Counted from the first letter of the stretch, positions 45,220 through 55,992 are shown. The stretch: DNA of 64,000 nucleotides from JAFEDN01 sp963795715 (GCA_963795715.1 CAWCIY010000003.1:992001-1056000); one strand, 5' to 3'. Numbers and translations are program-made. The notes: generated by a model not told the origin, from the letters alone.

Positions 45220-46549
45220 ATGTTACCAGTCATCACTATTATCGGCCGGCCTAACGTCGGCAAATCGACATTGTTTAATTATTTAACCAAAACTCGAAAT
45301 GCTTTGGTGGCAGATTTTCCAGGAGTCACGCGAGATCGCCAATATGGCCGTGGGGTAGTGGGCGGAAAACCTTATTTGGTCGTAGATACCGGCGGTATTG
45401 TAGAAACTTCTCACCCGGAGATGCAAAAACAGGTAGAGAAGCAAGTTGCATCAAGCGATAGAAGAAGCGGATCAAATTTTATTTTTAGTCGATGCGCAAA
45501 CCGGTCTCACTGCGGCTGATTCCATGATTGCGGAGAAACTACGCCCTTTTCAAAAGAAAATGCATCTTTTGGTCAATAAAATAGATCGTCTCGATGCAGA
45601 TGCAGTGGTCGGTGAATTTTACCAATTAGGTTTTGGCGCGCCGCACCCTATTACCGCTAAAAATGGCCGCGGGGTTACTGAGTTTATTGAAATATTACTG
45701 CAATCCTTTCCCCAAGAAGAACTGGTTGCAGATGCAGAGACCGGTATTTGCATTGCCGTTATGGGACGGCCTAATGTGGGCAAATCCACCTTAATCAATC
45801 GAATTTTAGGTGAGGAGAGAGTCATTGTGTGCGATGAGCCTGGCACTACCCGGGATAGTATTTTCATTCCGTTTGATCGCTATGGCAAAAGGTATACGCT
45901 CATTGATACCGCAGGAGTAAGACGGAAATCGAAAATTGAAGACGCTATTGAAAAATTTTCTGTGATCAAATCATTACAAGCTTTGGAAAAAGCGCATGTG
46001 GTGATCATGGTTTTTGATTCCAGCGAAGGGCTGACCGATCAAGACATGCGATTATTAGGTTGGATTTTAGAATCAGGCCGTGGCTTGGTATTGGCTTTTA
46101 ATAAATGGGATGGTTTGAGCGAATATGAACGCGACCGGGTAAAACAAGCAATAGACCGGCGTTTAGCTTTTGTCGATTTTGCCCGTCGCTATATGATTTC
46201 AGCCTTGCATGGTACGGGTGTTGGCGAACTTTATCGCGCCATTGAGGAAGCCTATGTATCTTCTACTCAGGATTTATCTACTCCCCTGCTGACCAAAGTT
46301 TTGGAACAAGCTATTTTTGATCACCAACCGCCACTGGTGAGTGGTCGACGTATCCGCTTGCGATATGCCCACTTAGGGGGGCATCATCCGTTGGTCATCG
46401 TGATTCATGGAAAACAAATAGAATCGTTACCGGATTCTTATCGCAGGTATTTAGCTCATTATTTCCGCCGATCTTTTAATTTGATGGGAATACCGGTCAT
46501 GATACAATTGGTAAATGATAAAAATCCATATATTAAATCAGATAAATAA
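45220..46549 (+). CDS. der: Ribosome-assembly GTPase Der (EngA), one frame break
   Basis: Two tandem GTPase domains with P-loops GRPNVGKSTLFN and GRPNVGKSTLIN, followed by a KH-like C-terminal domain (VSGRRIRLRYAHLGGHHPLV). Der matures the 50S subunit. The frame changes once near 45446 (KQV to LHQAIEEADQILFLV). It follows yfgM directly; bamB, between them in E. coli, is absent. Confidence 0.93.
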
Positions 46550-46648
46550 ATAAAAAATACAAAATATTGTACTTTTTTTGTTCTCTTCGGATTTTTCAAC
46601 TATACTTTTTTAGTAAGTGTAATTGTATGGAAATACTAGGAGAAAATT

Positions 46649-46795
46649 ATGAAGATTAGAAAACTCATTTTAGCGATATGCCCACTCGTCATGGTGGTTG
46701 GTTTACTCAGTGGCTGCAATACTGTAAAAGGGGCAGGGGAAGATGTTACCCAAACCGGTGAAACCATCACCAACACTGCTCAAGCTGCTAGCTAA
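46649..46795 (+). CDS. Entericidin-like small lipoprotein
   Basis: The 48-residue protein is MKIRKLILAICPLVMVVGLL, then a lipobox LSGC (Cys23), then NTVKGAGEDVTQTGETITNT, the pattern of the entericidin EcnA/EcnB family. It would be a small outer-membrane lipoprotein. AGGAG site precedes the ATG and a strong terminator follows, so it is its own transcription unit. Confidence 0.8.
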   Translation: MKIRKLILAICPLVMVVGLLSGCNTVKGAGEDVTQTGETITNTAQAAS

Positions 46796-46810
46796 TGCAA
46801 AGGACCGAAA

Positions 46811-46850
46811 AACGGTTCCCTTAATATTTGCATGGGAACCGTTTTTTTTG
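46811..46850 (+). terminator. Rho-independent terminator after the lipoprotein
   Basis: Arms AACGGTTCCC (46811-46820) and GGGAACCGTT (46834-46843) form a 10-bp stem with a 13-base loop, followed by a run of eight T. Confidence 0.93.
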
Positions 46851-47187
46851 AAATGCCCTGCTCATCTGTTTAATTAAACTTTATAAACGACCCTGTGGGG
46901 AGAAACTATTCAAATTTTCAGCAATTCCCGGTGAGTTTTAACTATTTGATTTAATAAAATAAATCACCTTTATAAAAAAATAATTTTCGTAGAAAATTAT
47001 CCCCGCGATGGGGGATTGCAAGGGGGAGAATCGCGATTCTCCCCCTTCATTCTGAGCATCGGCTCCGCCGAGCGCAGGATAAAAACAGGAAGCAATTTTC
47101 GCTGTACTCAGCGAGTTGCTATGATGTATTAAGAAATCTTCCTCCATTATAAAATAAGGTATTGAAGTGAATAATGGAGGAAGATAT
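46851..47187 (+). other. Noncoding region before the IS110 transposase, possible left end with guide RNA
   Basis: No gene is visible. It holds the perfect palindrome at 47020-47047, a G/C-rich hairpin-prone stretch near 47058-47075, and the transposase ribosome-binding site. In IS110 elements of the IS621 type the 5' noncoding end encodes a bridge RNA that pairs target and donor; such an RNA could lie within the last ~150 bases here. I cannot delimit the element's left end. Confidence 0.35.
47020..47047 (+). repeat. Perfect 28-bp palindrome
   Basis: AAGGGGGAGAATCG and its complement form one uninterrupted palindrome. A degenerate relative lies at 31411-31440. It is a dispersed intergenic repeat of unknown role. 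Confidence 0.75.
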
Positions 47188-48271
47188 ATGTACAAGTACG
47201 ATTATACAGGAAAGACGATATATATGGGAATTGACGTTCATAAAAAAACCTATAGTTGCGTCAGTATCTGCGAGGGAGAGGTTATTAAGCGTGATACGAT
47301 GCCTGCTAAGCCTGAGGTATTACTCAGTTATATTCATAATCATTTTCAGGGAGCGGAGGTTAAAACAGCCTATGAAGCCGGATTTTCAGGTTTTCATTTG
47401 CATCGTTTTTTATTATCGCACGGAATTAAAAACCAGGTTGTGCACCCTGGGGCCATTGAAGTAGCATCGAGAGATCGGGTAAAAACGGATAAACGCGATG
47501 CATTAAAAATAGCGACCCAACTAGCGAGTCATCGCCTGAAAGGGTATATTTGTGCCGACGGTCGAACAAGAAGGGCGACGGAGCGTCACGCGACTCCGTC
47601 AGCAAATTTGGCAAAGTCGGCAGCGAATAGGGAATCAATTGAAAGGCCTGTTATTTACGCAAGGATTGATGCCTGTAGAAGATGATACGAGGATATCTGC
47701 TTGCTGGATCCTGAAGAAATTAAATGAGCTATCCGATATTCAAGTGCCTGAGGACCTGAAGTATAGTATTCACTGTTATGCTCAGGAATGGCAGGACTTA
47801 ACCCGGAGTTTAAAGATGATTGAAGAGCAACTCAAAAATCAAGCCCAGGAGGATGGATTAACGATGATTTATGAAAGTGTCCCCGGCATAGGGTTATTGC
47901 ATGGCCGGGAACTGGCGAATGAATTAGGGGATATGAGCCAGTTTAAAAACGAGAAGAGGCTCTTTAGTTTTCTGGGACTGACCCCGAGTGAATATTCTTC
48001 TGGAGAGCACATTCGACAAGGGAATATTAGTCGACAGGGTCGGTCTATATTCCGTAAAATATTCATAGAAGCCGCATGGGTGGCCATTCGTCAAGATCCC
48101 AATTTGAAGGAGATTTATGACAGATTATCCGCCCATCGAGGGAAGAAGCGGGCTATTGTTGCGGTAGCTCGACACCTGGCAGGGCGGATCAGAGCCTGTA
48201 TTAGAACAGGATGCTTATATGAGAAGAGAGCAGCGATCAAAGATCAAGTGAAGCAGCAACAGTTTGCGTGA
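47188..48271 (+). CDS. IS110-family transposase, one frame break
   Basis: The N-terminal RuvC-like DEDD domain has GIDVHKKTYS, KTAYEAGFSG and KTDKRDALKIA; the C-terminal Tnp20 domain has SVPGIGLLHGRELANELGD and IRQGNISRQGRSIFRK with the candidate catalytic Ser. The frame changes near 47555 (KGYICADG to FVPTVEQEG). Start ATG 47188 follows GGAGGA. IS110 enzymes recombine without terminal inverted repeats, so ends cannot be marked. Inactive unless the break is an error. Confidence 0.9.
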
Positions 48272-48444
48272 CCCCGTAGCAATTCCTGTGAGTCTGAGAG
48301 GACCACGTTAGCGAGTTTGGGGCACGCACCTTATTAAACTGAATGAACAGCTTGTGCGTATTTCTACGGAAATAACCACGAATAGCAGATTAGGGCAATA
48401 AGCCTTGTTTAAATGCTGAAGATCTTTGAAGAAAAAAGGTAATC

Positions 48445-48480
48445 ATGTGCTGTGATCAGCTATCGCTGATCACGGCACAT
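48445..48480 (+). terminator. 16-bp hairpin downstream of IS110
   Basis: ATGTGCTGTGATCAGC and GCTGATCACGGCACAT pair with one G-U and a TATC loop. No T-run follows directly. Possibly part of the IS110 right end or a bidirectional terminator. Confidence 0.5.
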
Positions 48481-48503
48481 CACCCAATGATGGGGTCGCC
48501 TGC

Positions 48504-48557
48504 GAACAGTCAAGGCTAAACCCCTTCGGGGTGCGCTTCGCGCAGCCTTGACTGTTC
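48504..48557 (+). ncRNA. Predicted three-way-junction RNA structure
   Basis: A perfect 14-bp closing stem (GAACAGTCAAGGCT with its complement) encloses two small hairpins, CCCC-TTC-GGGG and GCGC-TTC-GCGC. TTTTTT occurs about 14 bases further on (near 48570). It may be an RNA, a terminator or a palindromic repeat; no homologue is recognised. Confidence 0.4.
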
Positions 48558-48669
48558 TTCGGCTCTTAATTTTTTAGACCATTTCGGATGGAGGGGATTT
48601 CTTTGTCCCTAACCCTTGACAATACACATAGCGGAATTGCTGTCAAATTTTCTTCTTGCTTACTTTCGT

Positions 48670-49116
48670 CTATGTGATTAGGGTTTGTTTTGAGGCATTT
48701 TGCAGGAGTTTTATAAATATTTGGATTTCATTTTCAGAAACATCTTTAAAAGCGTTTTGCCAAACAGACAAAATTGATTTCTCAAGATAACGCGTTAAGG
48801 TTTTGCCTGTAGGCGAGAGTTCCAGACAAACATAACGCTTATCTTTTGAGTCGGTATAGCGCAGTAACAGTTTGCGCTTAACTAGCCTGTCTAAAGATCG
48901 AGTTAAAGAGGCTGGCTCGAAATGCAAACACTCCGCCAATTCCGCTTTAGTGCAGACGCGGTGTTTTTTAACAGTTAAAAGGGCAATGCCATCCACCTTG
49001 GTTAAATCGCGATTCTGTAGAATCGGCTTCAACTTTTGGCCGATGGCCTGAACCAGGACCCGCCATTCGCTGTGTAGTTCTTTAATCAATTCTTGATGCA
49101 TATTGCTATTATACAA
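48670..49116 (-). CDS. MarR-family transcriptional regulator
   Basis: The 148-residue winged-helix repressor (start MYNSN, or MHQEL at 49101) has recognition helix AELAECLHFEPASLTRSLDRL and wing DSKDKRYVCLELSPTG, as in MarR/SlyA proteins that sense small molecules. It is divergent from the TolC/adaptor/RND operon and shares the palindromic control region with it, so it most likely represses both. Confidence 0.9.
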   Translation of the reverse strand: MYNSNMHQELIKELHSEWRVLVQAIGQKLKPILQNRDLTKVDGIALLTVKKHRVCTKAELAECLHFEPASLTRSLDRLVKRKLLLRYTDSKDKRYVCLELSPTGKTLTRYLEKSILSVWQNAFKDVSENEIQIFIKLLQNASKQTLIT

Positions 49117-49153
49117 AGCATTGCTTTATGATGCAATGCTTTGTATAATAGCA
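49104..49153 (+). promoter_or_regulatory. Palindromic operator with two symmetric sigma-70 promoters
   Basis: Perfect 21-bp arms (49104-49124 and 49133-49153) around TTTATGAT. On the plus strand TTGCTT (49121-49126), 17 bp, TATAAT (49144-49149) faces the efflux operon. On the minus strand TTGCAT, 17 bp, TATAAT faces marR. The two promoters overlap head to head within the palindrome, so one bound MarR dimer pair would block both. Confidence 0.85.
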
Positions 49154-49176
49154 GGGTAAAAATGAGGAATTAATCT

Positions 49177-50605
49177 GTGAGATGGGTATTTAAATCATTA
49201 ATGGTTCTGGCCGCTTCCGCTAGTTTCGGTTTGAATCCTGTTGCCGCCGCCGATTTAGATCCTTTTGAAACAGAAGGTTTATCTACCCCTACTCCGCAAA
49301 GCTATTGGCAAAAACCGCCCGATCTTCAGGTTCCCGATGTAGCAGCGCCTGCCGCGCGTGACCAATTACCAAAAAAGCCAATGAGTTTAGCTGAAATTGC
49401 TGATTTTGCCTTATCTAATAATCCGGCTACCCGATTAGCCTGGTACCAGGCAAAAGCGGCTGCGGCCGGTGTAGGTATAGCAGAAAGCGCTTATTTGCCC
49501 CAGATCAATGCCGGCTTTGGCGTGCAGTACACCGCCAATGTTTTTACTCGGCCGGAAAGTTCCCAAACCACGTACGGCCCTAATCTCAGCTTAAATTTTT
49601 TGTTATTAGATTTCGGCAATCGCAGCAATACGGTTTTAGCTTCCGAGTACGCACAAATTGCCGCTAATTTAAATCAAAATAACACGATTCAACAAGTGAT
49701 TTTACAAGTCCAGCAAGCCTATTACCAAGTGTTAGGATTACAATGCTATGGTGGAAGCCGATAAGCTCAGTGTTAAACAGGCTCAAACCAGTTTAGATGC
49801 GGCCCAGGTACGGCGTGCCAACGGTGTAGCCACGATTGGCGATGTTTATCAAGCCCAAGGCTCTTAGCGCAGGCCAATATTAAATTTGCAAACCTCGCAA
49901 GGCAATTATCAAACCGCCATAGGTCAATTGGTGACAGCCATGGGATCTACCTGCGGACACTCCCATTTCCTTAGCGCCGTTGCAAAAACCACCAGCCATC
50001 GACCAGGTTAGTAAAAATATTCCGCAATTATTGGCTGTGGCCAAAATGAATCGCCCAGATTTGTTAGCGGCTGAAGCCAAAGTCCGGCAAAGCCAAGCCC
50101 AATTGGCGGCGACTAAAGCTTCAGCTTATCCGACTCTATCAATTACCGCCACAACGGCCCAGGGGGTATTCTCAGTGACACCACGGGCACCATTAACCAC
50201 TGCGGCATTAACTCTTTCTTTTCCATTATTTACAGGTTTTTCTTATACTTACAGCGTTAAGCAAGCCGAGGCGCAAACGGAGTCCGCAGCAGCCACCCGC
50301 GATCAATTAAATCAACAAATTCAATTACAAGTCTGGCAAGCTTATTTTGCTTTACAAACTGCGGAAAAAAATATAGATACCACTGAAGCTTTGTTAAAAA
50401 GCAGTTTGCAAGCCAGTGAGCAGGCTTTGGGTCAATATAAAAATGGTGTCGGCGATATTCTATCGGTGCTGACGACCCAAACCACTTTGGCTAATGCGCG
50501 CGTTCAAGTCATTCAAGCGAAATTAAATTGGTATATCGCTTTGGCGCAATTTGCTTCCGCCATCGGTTCCTTAGACCCTTCGTCAGTACGGGACTTAACT
50601 TATGA
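49177..50605 (+). CDS. TolC-family outer-membrane efflux protein, frame broken
   Basis: GTG start at 49177; signal peptide ending near AAA|DL. Two outer-membrane-efflux repeats are visible: MSLAEIADFALSNNPATRLA with FLLLDFGNRSNTVLAS, and LLAVAKMNRPDLLAAEAKV with LSFPLFTGFSYTYSVK. Frame changes occur near 49745, 49862 and 49955. The protein forms the exit duct of the pump encoded by the next two genes. The stop is obscured by an indel beside the adaptor start at 50602. Confidence 0.85.
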
Positions 50606-51736
50606 AAAAAAGAATCTAACACGTTTAATTCTATTTATTTTGATCATTGTGGCAATTTGTGTCGTTTATTTGGGAGTACACCAAACCCGCAAATATCACC
50701 GTAAAAGGGATCAAGGGCGCACAGGCTGTTCTGGTGAAGACCGTACATCTTCAAATAAAAGACATGCCGGTGACCATTCAAGAATTAGCCAGCGTCGAAG
50801 CTGAGCAATCAGTCAATGTGATTTCTCAAGTTTCAGGGACTTTGAAAAAAATTCATATCAGCGAAGGACAAGATGTTCACGCCGGAGAATTGCTTTTTGA
50901 AATTGACGCTTCAGTGTATGCAACCGATGTGGCGCAAGCACAAGCCACTTTGGAAAGAGATCAGGCTCAGCTGACCTATTTAAAATCCAATGCCAATCGC
51001 TATAAAACATTGGCTAAATTGGAATATGTGACTCAGCAGCAATATGAAGAAGCAGAGGCTTCTATGCGTGAACAGGAAGCCGTGGTTGCCGGTGATCAAG
51101 CTTTATTACAACAAAAAAAATCCAATTGGGTTATACCCAAATCCGTGCACCCATTAGCGGCAAGGCTGGAGTCATTAATTTTCATGTGGGTGATTTAATT
51201 CCCGCCAACGGCGCGACTCCTTTAGTGGTCATTAATCGTTTAGATAATGTGTTGGTAGATTTTAATATTCCGCAAAATCGTTTAGGCGAGTTATTAAAAT
51301 ATGAACAACGCCGGCACGCTAAAAATTCAGGTTTTGGATGAAAATGGCTCCACTTTGTTAGCGCAAGGCGAACTTGGCGTTTATTGGCAATGTCATCAGT
51401 GGCCAGACTGGTACGGTGCAAGTGAAAGGCGAAGTCGATAATCCGAAGTTAGCCTTATGGCCGGGAGAGTTGGTGACGGTCAAATTGATTTTATCCACTG
51501 AACACAACGCCATGGTGATTCCCAGCGTCAGCGTGCAATTAGGACAAAAAGGCAATTATGTTTATTTAGTTAAAAATAATAAAGCGGTTATTCAAACCAT
51601 TCAGGTTTCGCGGGTGATGAATGGTGAAACAGTGGTCGCTAGAGGTTTAAAACCAGAAGATGACATCATTTTAGAAATTCCTCCCGGCTTACAAGAAGGA
51701 TCTGCTGTTCAAGTAGAAGGTGCGGACAGAAAATAA
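50602..51736 (+). CDS. RND periplasmic adaptor (membrane fusion protein), frame broken
   Basis: Begins ATG plus A-tract, then NLTRLILFILIIVAICVVYL (membrane anchor). Barrel-sandwich halves SVNVISQVSGTLKKIHISEG and IRAPISGKAGVINFHVGDLI flank a coiled-coil hairpin (~51000-51110). The last part (ALWPGELVTVKLIL, GLKPEDDIILEI) is the membrane-proximal domain. At least five frame changes (A-tract at 50605, ~50685, ~51125, ~51310, ~51370). It bridges the inner-membrane pump and TolC. Confidence 0.85.
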
Positions 51737-51763
51737 ACTGTTCAAACGCGACAGAAGAAAAAC

Positions 51764-54700
51764 ATGAATATATCCAAATTTTTTATTGAAGACCGGTCGC
51801 CACGTCTGTGTTAACCATAGCGTTAATTGTTTTTGGCTGGGTGGCTTATAAAGCTTTACCGATCAGCGAATTACCGGAAATTGATTTTCCCACCATTATG
51901 GTAAGCGCTAGTTTACCTGGGGCAGATCCGGAAACCATGGCAAATACGGTGGCGACTCCCCTGGAGAAACAATTCAGCGCCATAGCGGGTTTGGATTCCA
52001 TGAGTTCAACCAGCACTACCGGGCAAACCACGATTATTTTGCAATTTTCATTAGATCGAAATATCGATTCTGCGGCCCAAGATGTGCAATCAGCGATGTC
52101 CGAGGCGGCTCGTTCACTTGCCCAGTCAAATGACTTCTCAACCCTTAATTCGTAAATTAAATCCTTCTGCATCGCCGATTATGTTTTTAGCGATGACCGG
52201 AGACAATGTTCCCTTGACGGTTCTAGATGATTATGCCGAAACTTATATTGCTCAACGCTTGTCGATGATTTCCGGGGTAGCTGAAGTAGCAAGTGTACGG
52301 TGGCCAGCAATATGCAGTGCGAATTCATTTGAATCCTCGCGCTATTGCCGCACGGGGTTTGAGTAATGCGGGAGTGATCAAGCTATTCAGGATGCCAACG
52401 CTACTCAGCCCTCAGGCAGTTTACAAACTCCTGAACGCACTTACAATGTCAAAGCGCCTAGCCAGTTTGCCAATGCCAATGACTTTTAATCGCGCCATCA
52501 TGGGTTTTTCTCAAGGCGCCCCGGTGCGGCTACAGGACGTAGTGGTAGCAGAAGACAGTGTGGTTAACAACCAAGCCGCTTCATGGTATAATGATAAACG
52601 CACCATCATGTTGGCGATTCAGCGTCAACCGGGTACCAATACTGTGGCGATTACTGACGCCATCAAAAAAATTCTGCCCACTTTAACGCAAAATTTACCG
52701 GGCGGTGCTCAATTAACCATCGCTTATGACCGTTCTACTTTCATTACGACAAACTTTGAATGAAATGAAATTTACTTTGGTTTTGGCCATTGTTTTAGTT
52801 GCAGGGATTATTTTATTGTTTTTAGGCAGTATATCTCCAACATTTATTGCGATCATCTCGTTGCCGGTTGCTTTGTTGGGCACTTTTGCAGTGATGCATT
52901 TGCTAGGTTATAGTTTAGATAATTTATCGCTAATTGGTTTAGTGCTGGCGGTCGGTTTTATTGTGGACGATGCGATCGTCGTTTTGGAAAATATTGTTCG
53001 TTATTTGGAACAAGGTTATAATCGCTTAGAAGCGGCTTTAATAGGCAGTAGAGAAATTGTTTTTACTGTTATTTCTATGACTATTTCATTAGTGGCGGTA
53101 TTTATTCCTTTGCTTTTTATGGGTGGAATTATCGGCCGATTATTTCGAGAATTTTCCATGGTGGTCAGTATTTCTATTTTAATCTCAGGGCTGATCGCGC
53201 TGACTTTAACGCCCATGTTATGTGCGCAATTGTTACGTCATAAAACTGCCGAGCACTCTTATTTTCCTTGGTTTGAAAGATTATTTCTTGCAGCAAAATC
53301 TGCCTATGAACAAGGGTTGCGCTGGTCCTTGGACCATCGCCGCTTTATGTTATCTATGACCGGAGTGGTGTTAGTACTTACCTGCGTTTTGTTTGTGATT
53401 GTTCCGAAAGGATTGATGGCGTCTGAAGACTCAGGAATGTTGTTCGGCTTTACCAAAGTTCCGGTTGGTTTACCGTTTGAAGAATTTGCTAAACGCCAGC
53501 AAGCAATGGCGCAAACCGTGTTAGCAAATCCCAATGTCGAAAGTGTCTTATCCAATGTAGGTCAAAGAGGAAGTGGCGGAACCAGTAACAGCGGCAACAT
53601 GTTTGTTCGTTTAAAACCGACCAATCAGCGGCCATTGACTGCTGATCAAGTGATTGTGCAATTACGTCAAGAACTCAAGCAAATCAGTGGGATTCAAGCT
53701 AATTTTATTAATCCCCCACCCATGCAAATTGGCGGTAAATCTTCCACCGCCAGTTATCAGTTTTTGTTGCAAGGCAGTGATTTGAAACAATTAGAAACGG
53801 CAGTGCAGAATTTTGAAGTAAAAATGGCAAAAATTCCGGGTGTAAAAGATATGGATGACGATTTAGATTTATCTAATCCGGAATTGCGAGTCAAAATTTT
53901 ACCGGACCGTGCCGCGGCATTGGGCATTACCGCTGCAGCCATAGAAAATGCACTTTACAATGCTTATGGTCAAAGCCAGATCAGTACTATTTACACAGCA
54001 ACTAACCAATATCCGGTAATGATAGATGTGGCTCAAGCTTATCAAAAAAGTGCTAATGCTTTGCAATCCATTTACGTACCGGCGGCCGATGGTACGTTAG
54101 TGCCTTTAAGTTCCGTCGCTGTTTTTGAAGAAGGGGTCGGTCCACTGAGTATCAATCATTATGGACAGTTACCCTCGGTGGCCATTTCTTTTAACTTGGA
54201 TTTAGGTACTTCGTTAGGGGATGTCAGCCAGAAAATAACTGATCTGGCTAAAAAAGAATTGCCTTTAGGAGTGACCGGCTCATTTGGTGGGGCGGCGCAG
54301 ATGTTTCAATCTTCGACGAACACCTTGCCATTGTTACTGTTAGCCACCGTATTCGTTATTTACGTAGTTTTGGCCATTTTATATGAGCATTTTTGGCATC
54401 CGGTGACTATTTTCACGGCTTTGCCTTTTGCTGCCTTTGGCGCTTTACTGATGTTAGATGCTGTTTCATATGGAACTCGACTTATTTAGTTTTATAGGAA
54501 TTATTTTATTAGTAGGTTTGGTAAAGAAAAATGGCATTATGATGGTGGATTTTGCTGTTGAAGCCCGCCGGAGCCTCAATTTAGACGCCAGAGAGGCCAT
54601 TATTCGCGCCTGCTTAATTCGATTTAGGCCCATTATGATGACTACTATGACGGCCATTTTGTCCTCGCTGCCTTTAGCCATCGGCATGGGCGCGGGCAGT

Positions 54701-54838
54701 GAATCGCGACAACCCATGGGCGTAGCGGTGGTCGGCGGATTACTATTCTCGCAAATGCTGACTTTATTTGTAACGCCGGTATTTTATATGGTAATGGAAA
54801 GGTTTTCCCAGCGCCGTAAGAAGGTGTCAAAATCCTGA
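51764..54838 (+). CDS. RND multidrug efflux permease (AcrB/MdtB-like), frame broken
   Basis: From MNISKFFIE (51764) through PISELPEIDFPTIMVSASLP, TATTG-type substrate loops, helix-4 proton-relay segment VGFIVDDAIVVLENI with adjacent Asp residues, and a final ILLVGLVKKNGIMMVDFAVE. At least six frame changes (for example ~51795, ~52122, ~52298, ~52385, ~52740, ~54470). Drives proton-coupled export of hydrophobic drugs. Intact for long stretches (52750-54450), so the function was probably kept until recently, or errors explain all breaks. Confidence 0.9.
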
Positions 54839-55143
54839 TATTGTGCTATTTCTTCAACCCTAGCTTTTTTTAGGATCTAATGCCAAAATCTTAGTTAAAT
54901 CTTTACTCATAATATGCTCTCCTCCTTAAAATTTTTGAGAAACGAGATTGTGGATATCAATATATATTACTGATTTTTATGAAAGTAAACACGCATATCA
55001 TATTTTTTGTCACAGCTTATATAGTTTTCAAGTCCTGAGTAGATAAGTAGAGTGATCTAGAAAATGCTAAAGATGTAGCTAAATTGGACATATAGTCATT
55101 CCTTGATGTAACCTATTTATTAAGTTGATAAGGGAGATTTTTA
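54839..55143 (+). other. Intergenic region after the efflux operon
   Basis: About 300 bp, AT-rich. The only coding hint is a 16-codon minus-strand frame at 54860-54910 (MSKDLTKILALDPKKS) with a strong AGGAGG ten bases before its ATG. No other feature seen. Confidence 0.4.
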
Positions 55144-55992
55144 ATGGCTTACTATTCATCTTCGCGTGGAATAGAATTCCTCAATAAAAACACCCAATTT
55201 AAGTGGTGTACGATCCATCCTTCACAATTAAGTTCCAATATGTGCGCTGCCGCCATCGCGCCGCAATGGGTCAGTAATGAAAACTATTGTGCTTTAAACT
55301 CGTTTAGATATGTTCCTGAATCCCATCGTTTTATCCATCAGCCTAGAATTTTTAATAAGTATTTAGTTAATGGAAAAGAGTTAATTAAGTTTCTCCCAGC
55401 GGTTCAATATGATCTGAAAGGGATTACGATTAATTTGCCTCCTATTATTCAACGTCGTAGTGGCATTCTAACATTAATTGAAGGTTCTATTGCGTTAGAG
55501 GGTAGCTTACTTCTAAGAGAAATAAATGGAGTTAATCTGACTTTTTCTAATTCAGGACAATTAAATGCGACTTTTCAAAAAACAAGAGATGATTTTATCT
55601 CCTCTTTTAAAATAATAAATCATTTAGATGGCTCTCACCCTACTTTAACAATCGGAAGTTCTTTGACGGATAAATTATTAATGACTTCAACAAATATAAG
55701 CATGACTCCTGAAAATGCCGATACTCTTATTATACTATGCAGTTATAATCCACAAGAATTGGCTAGCAGCTATTTTTTAAATTCAGAAAAAAATTTAATA
55801 TTAGAAACGAACATGGGTTATAAATTTAAAGGGAAATTGACTTTCATTCATTCTGGAACAGGGCATCATTTATTGAGAACATCTGCCGTAATTGGGGGAA
55901 GTTTATTGGCAGCCGCTGCTATTATTTTTATAATCCCGACTAGCGGTGCTAGCTTAATTGGAGCTACAGTGGTGGCAGGATTAGGTCTATGA
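55144..55992 (+). CDS. Hypothetical protein with C-terminal hydrophobic tail
   Basis: The 282-residue protein has no signal peptide; most is soluble-looking, with a hydrophobic, Gly/Ala-rich C-terminal segment (SAVIGGSLLAAAAIIFIIP and on). GGGAG site before the ATG. The stop overlaps the next start (ATGA), so the pair is coupled. Family not recognised; a tail-anchored or pore-forming role cannot be decided. Confidence 0.6.
   Translation: MAYYSSSRGIEFLNKNTQFKWCTIHPSQLSSNMCAAAIAPQWVSNENYCALNSFRYVPESHRFIHQPRIFNKYLVNGKELIKFLPAVQYDLKGITINLPPIIQRRSGILTLIEGSIALEGSLLLREINGVNLTFSNSGQLNATFQKTRDDFISSFKIINHLDGSHPTLTIGSSLTDKLLMTSTNISMTPENADTLIILCSYNPQELASSYFLNSEKNLILETNMGYKFKGKLTFIHSGTGHHLLRTSAVIGGSLLAAAAIIFIIPTSGASLIGATVVAGLGL

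Larger units (their letters stand above)
48272..48669 (+). other. Noncoding region with two strong RNA hairpins
   Basis: About 400 bp between the transposase and the marR-type gene without a gene. The first part is probably the IS110 right end. It contains the hairpin 48445-48480 and the branched structure 48504-48557, listed separately. Confidence 0.5.

Noticed and set aside
43318..46549. Programmed frameshifting in hisS and der
   Set aside because: Breaks lie at unrelated sites without slippery heptamers or downstream structures, and several sit within one gene.
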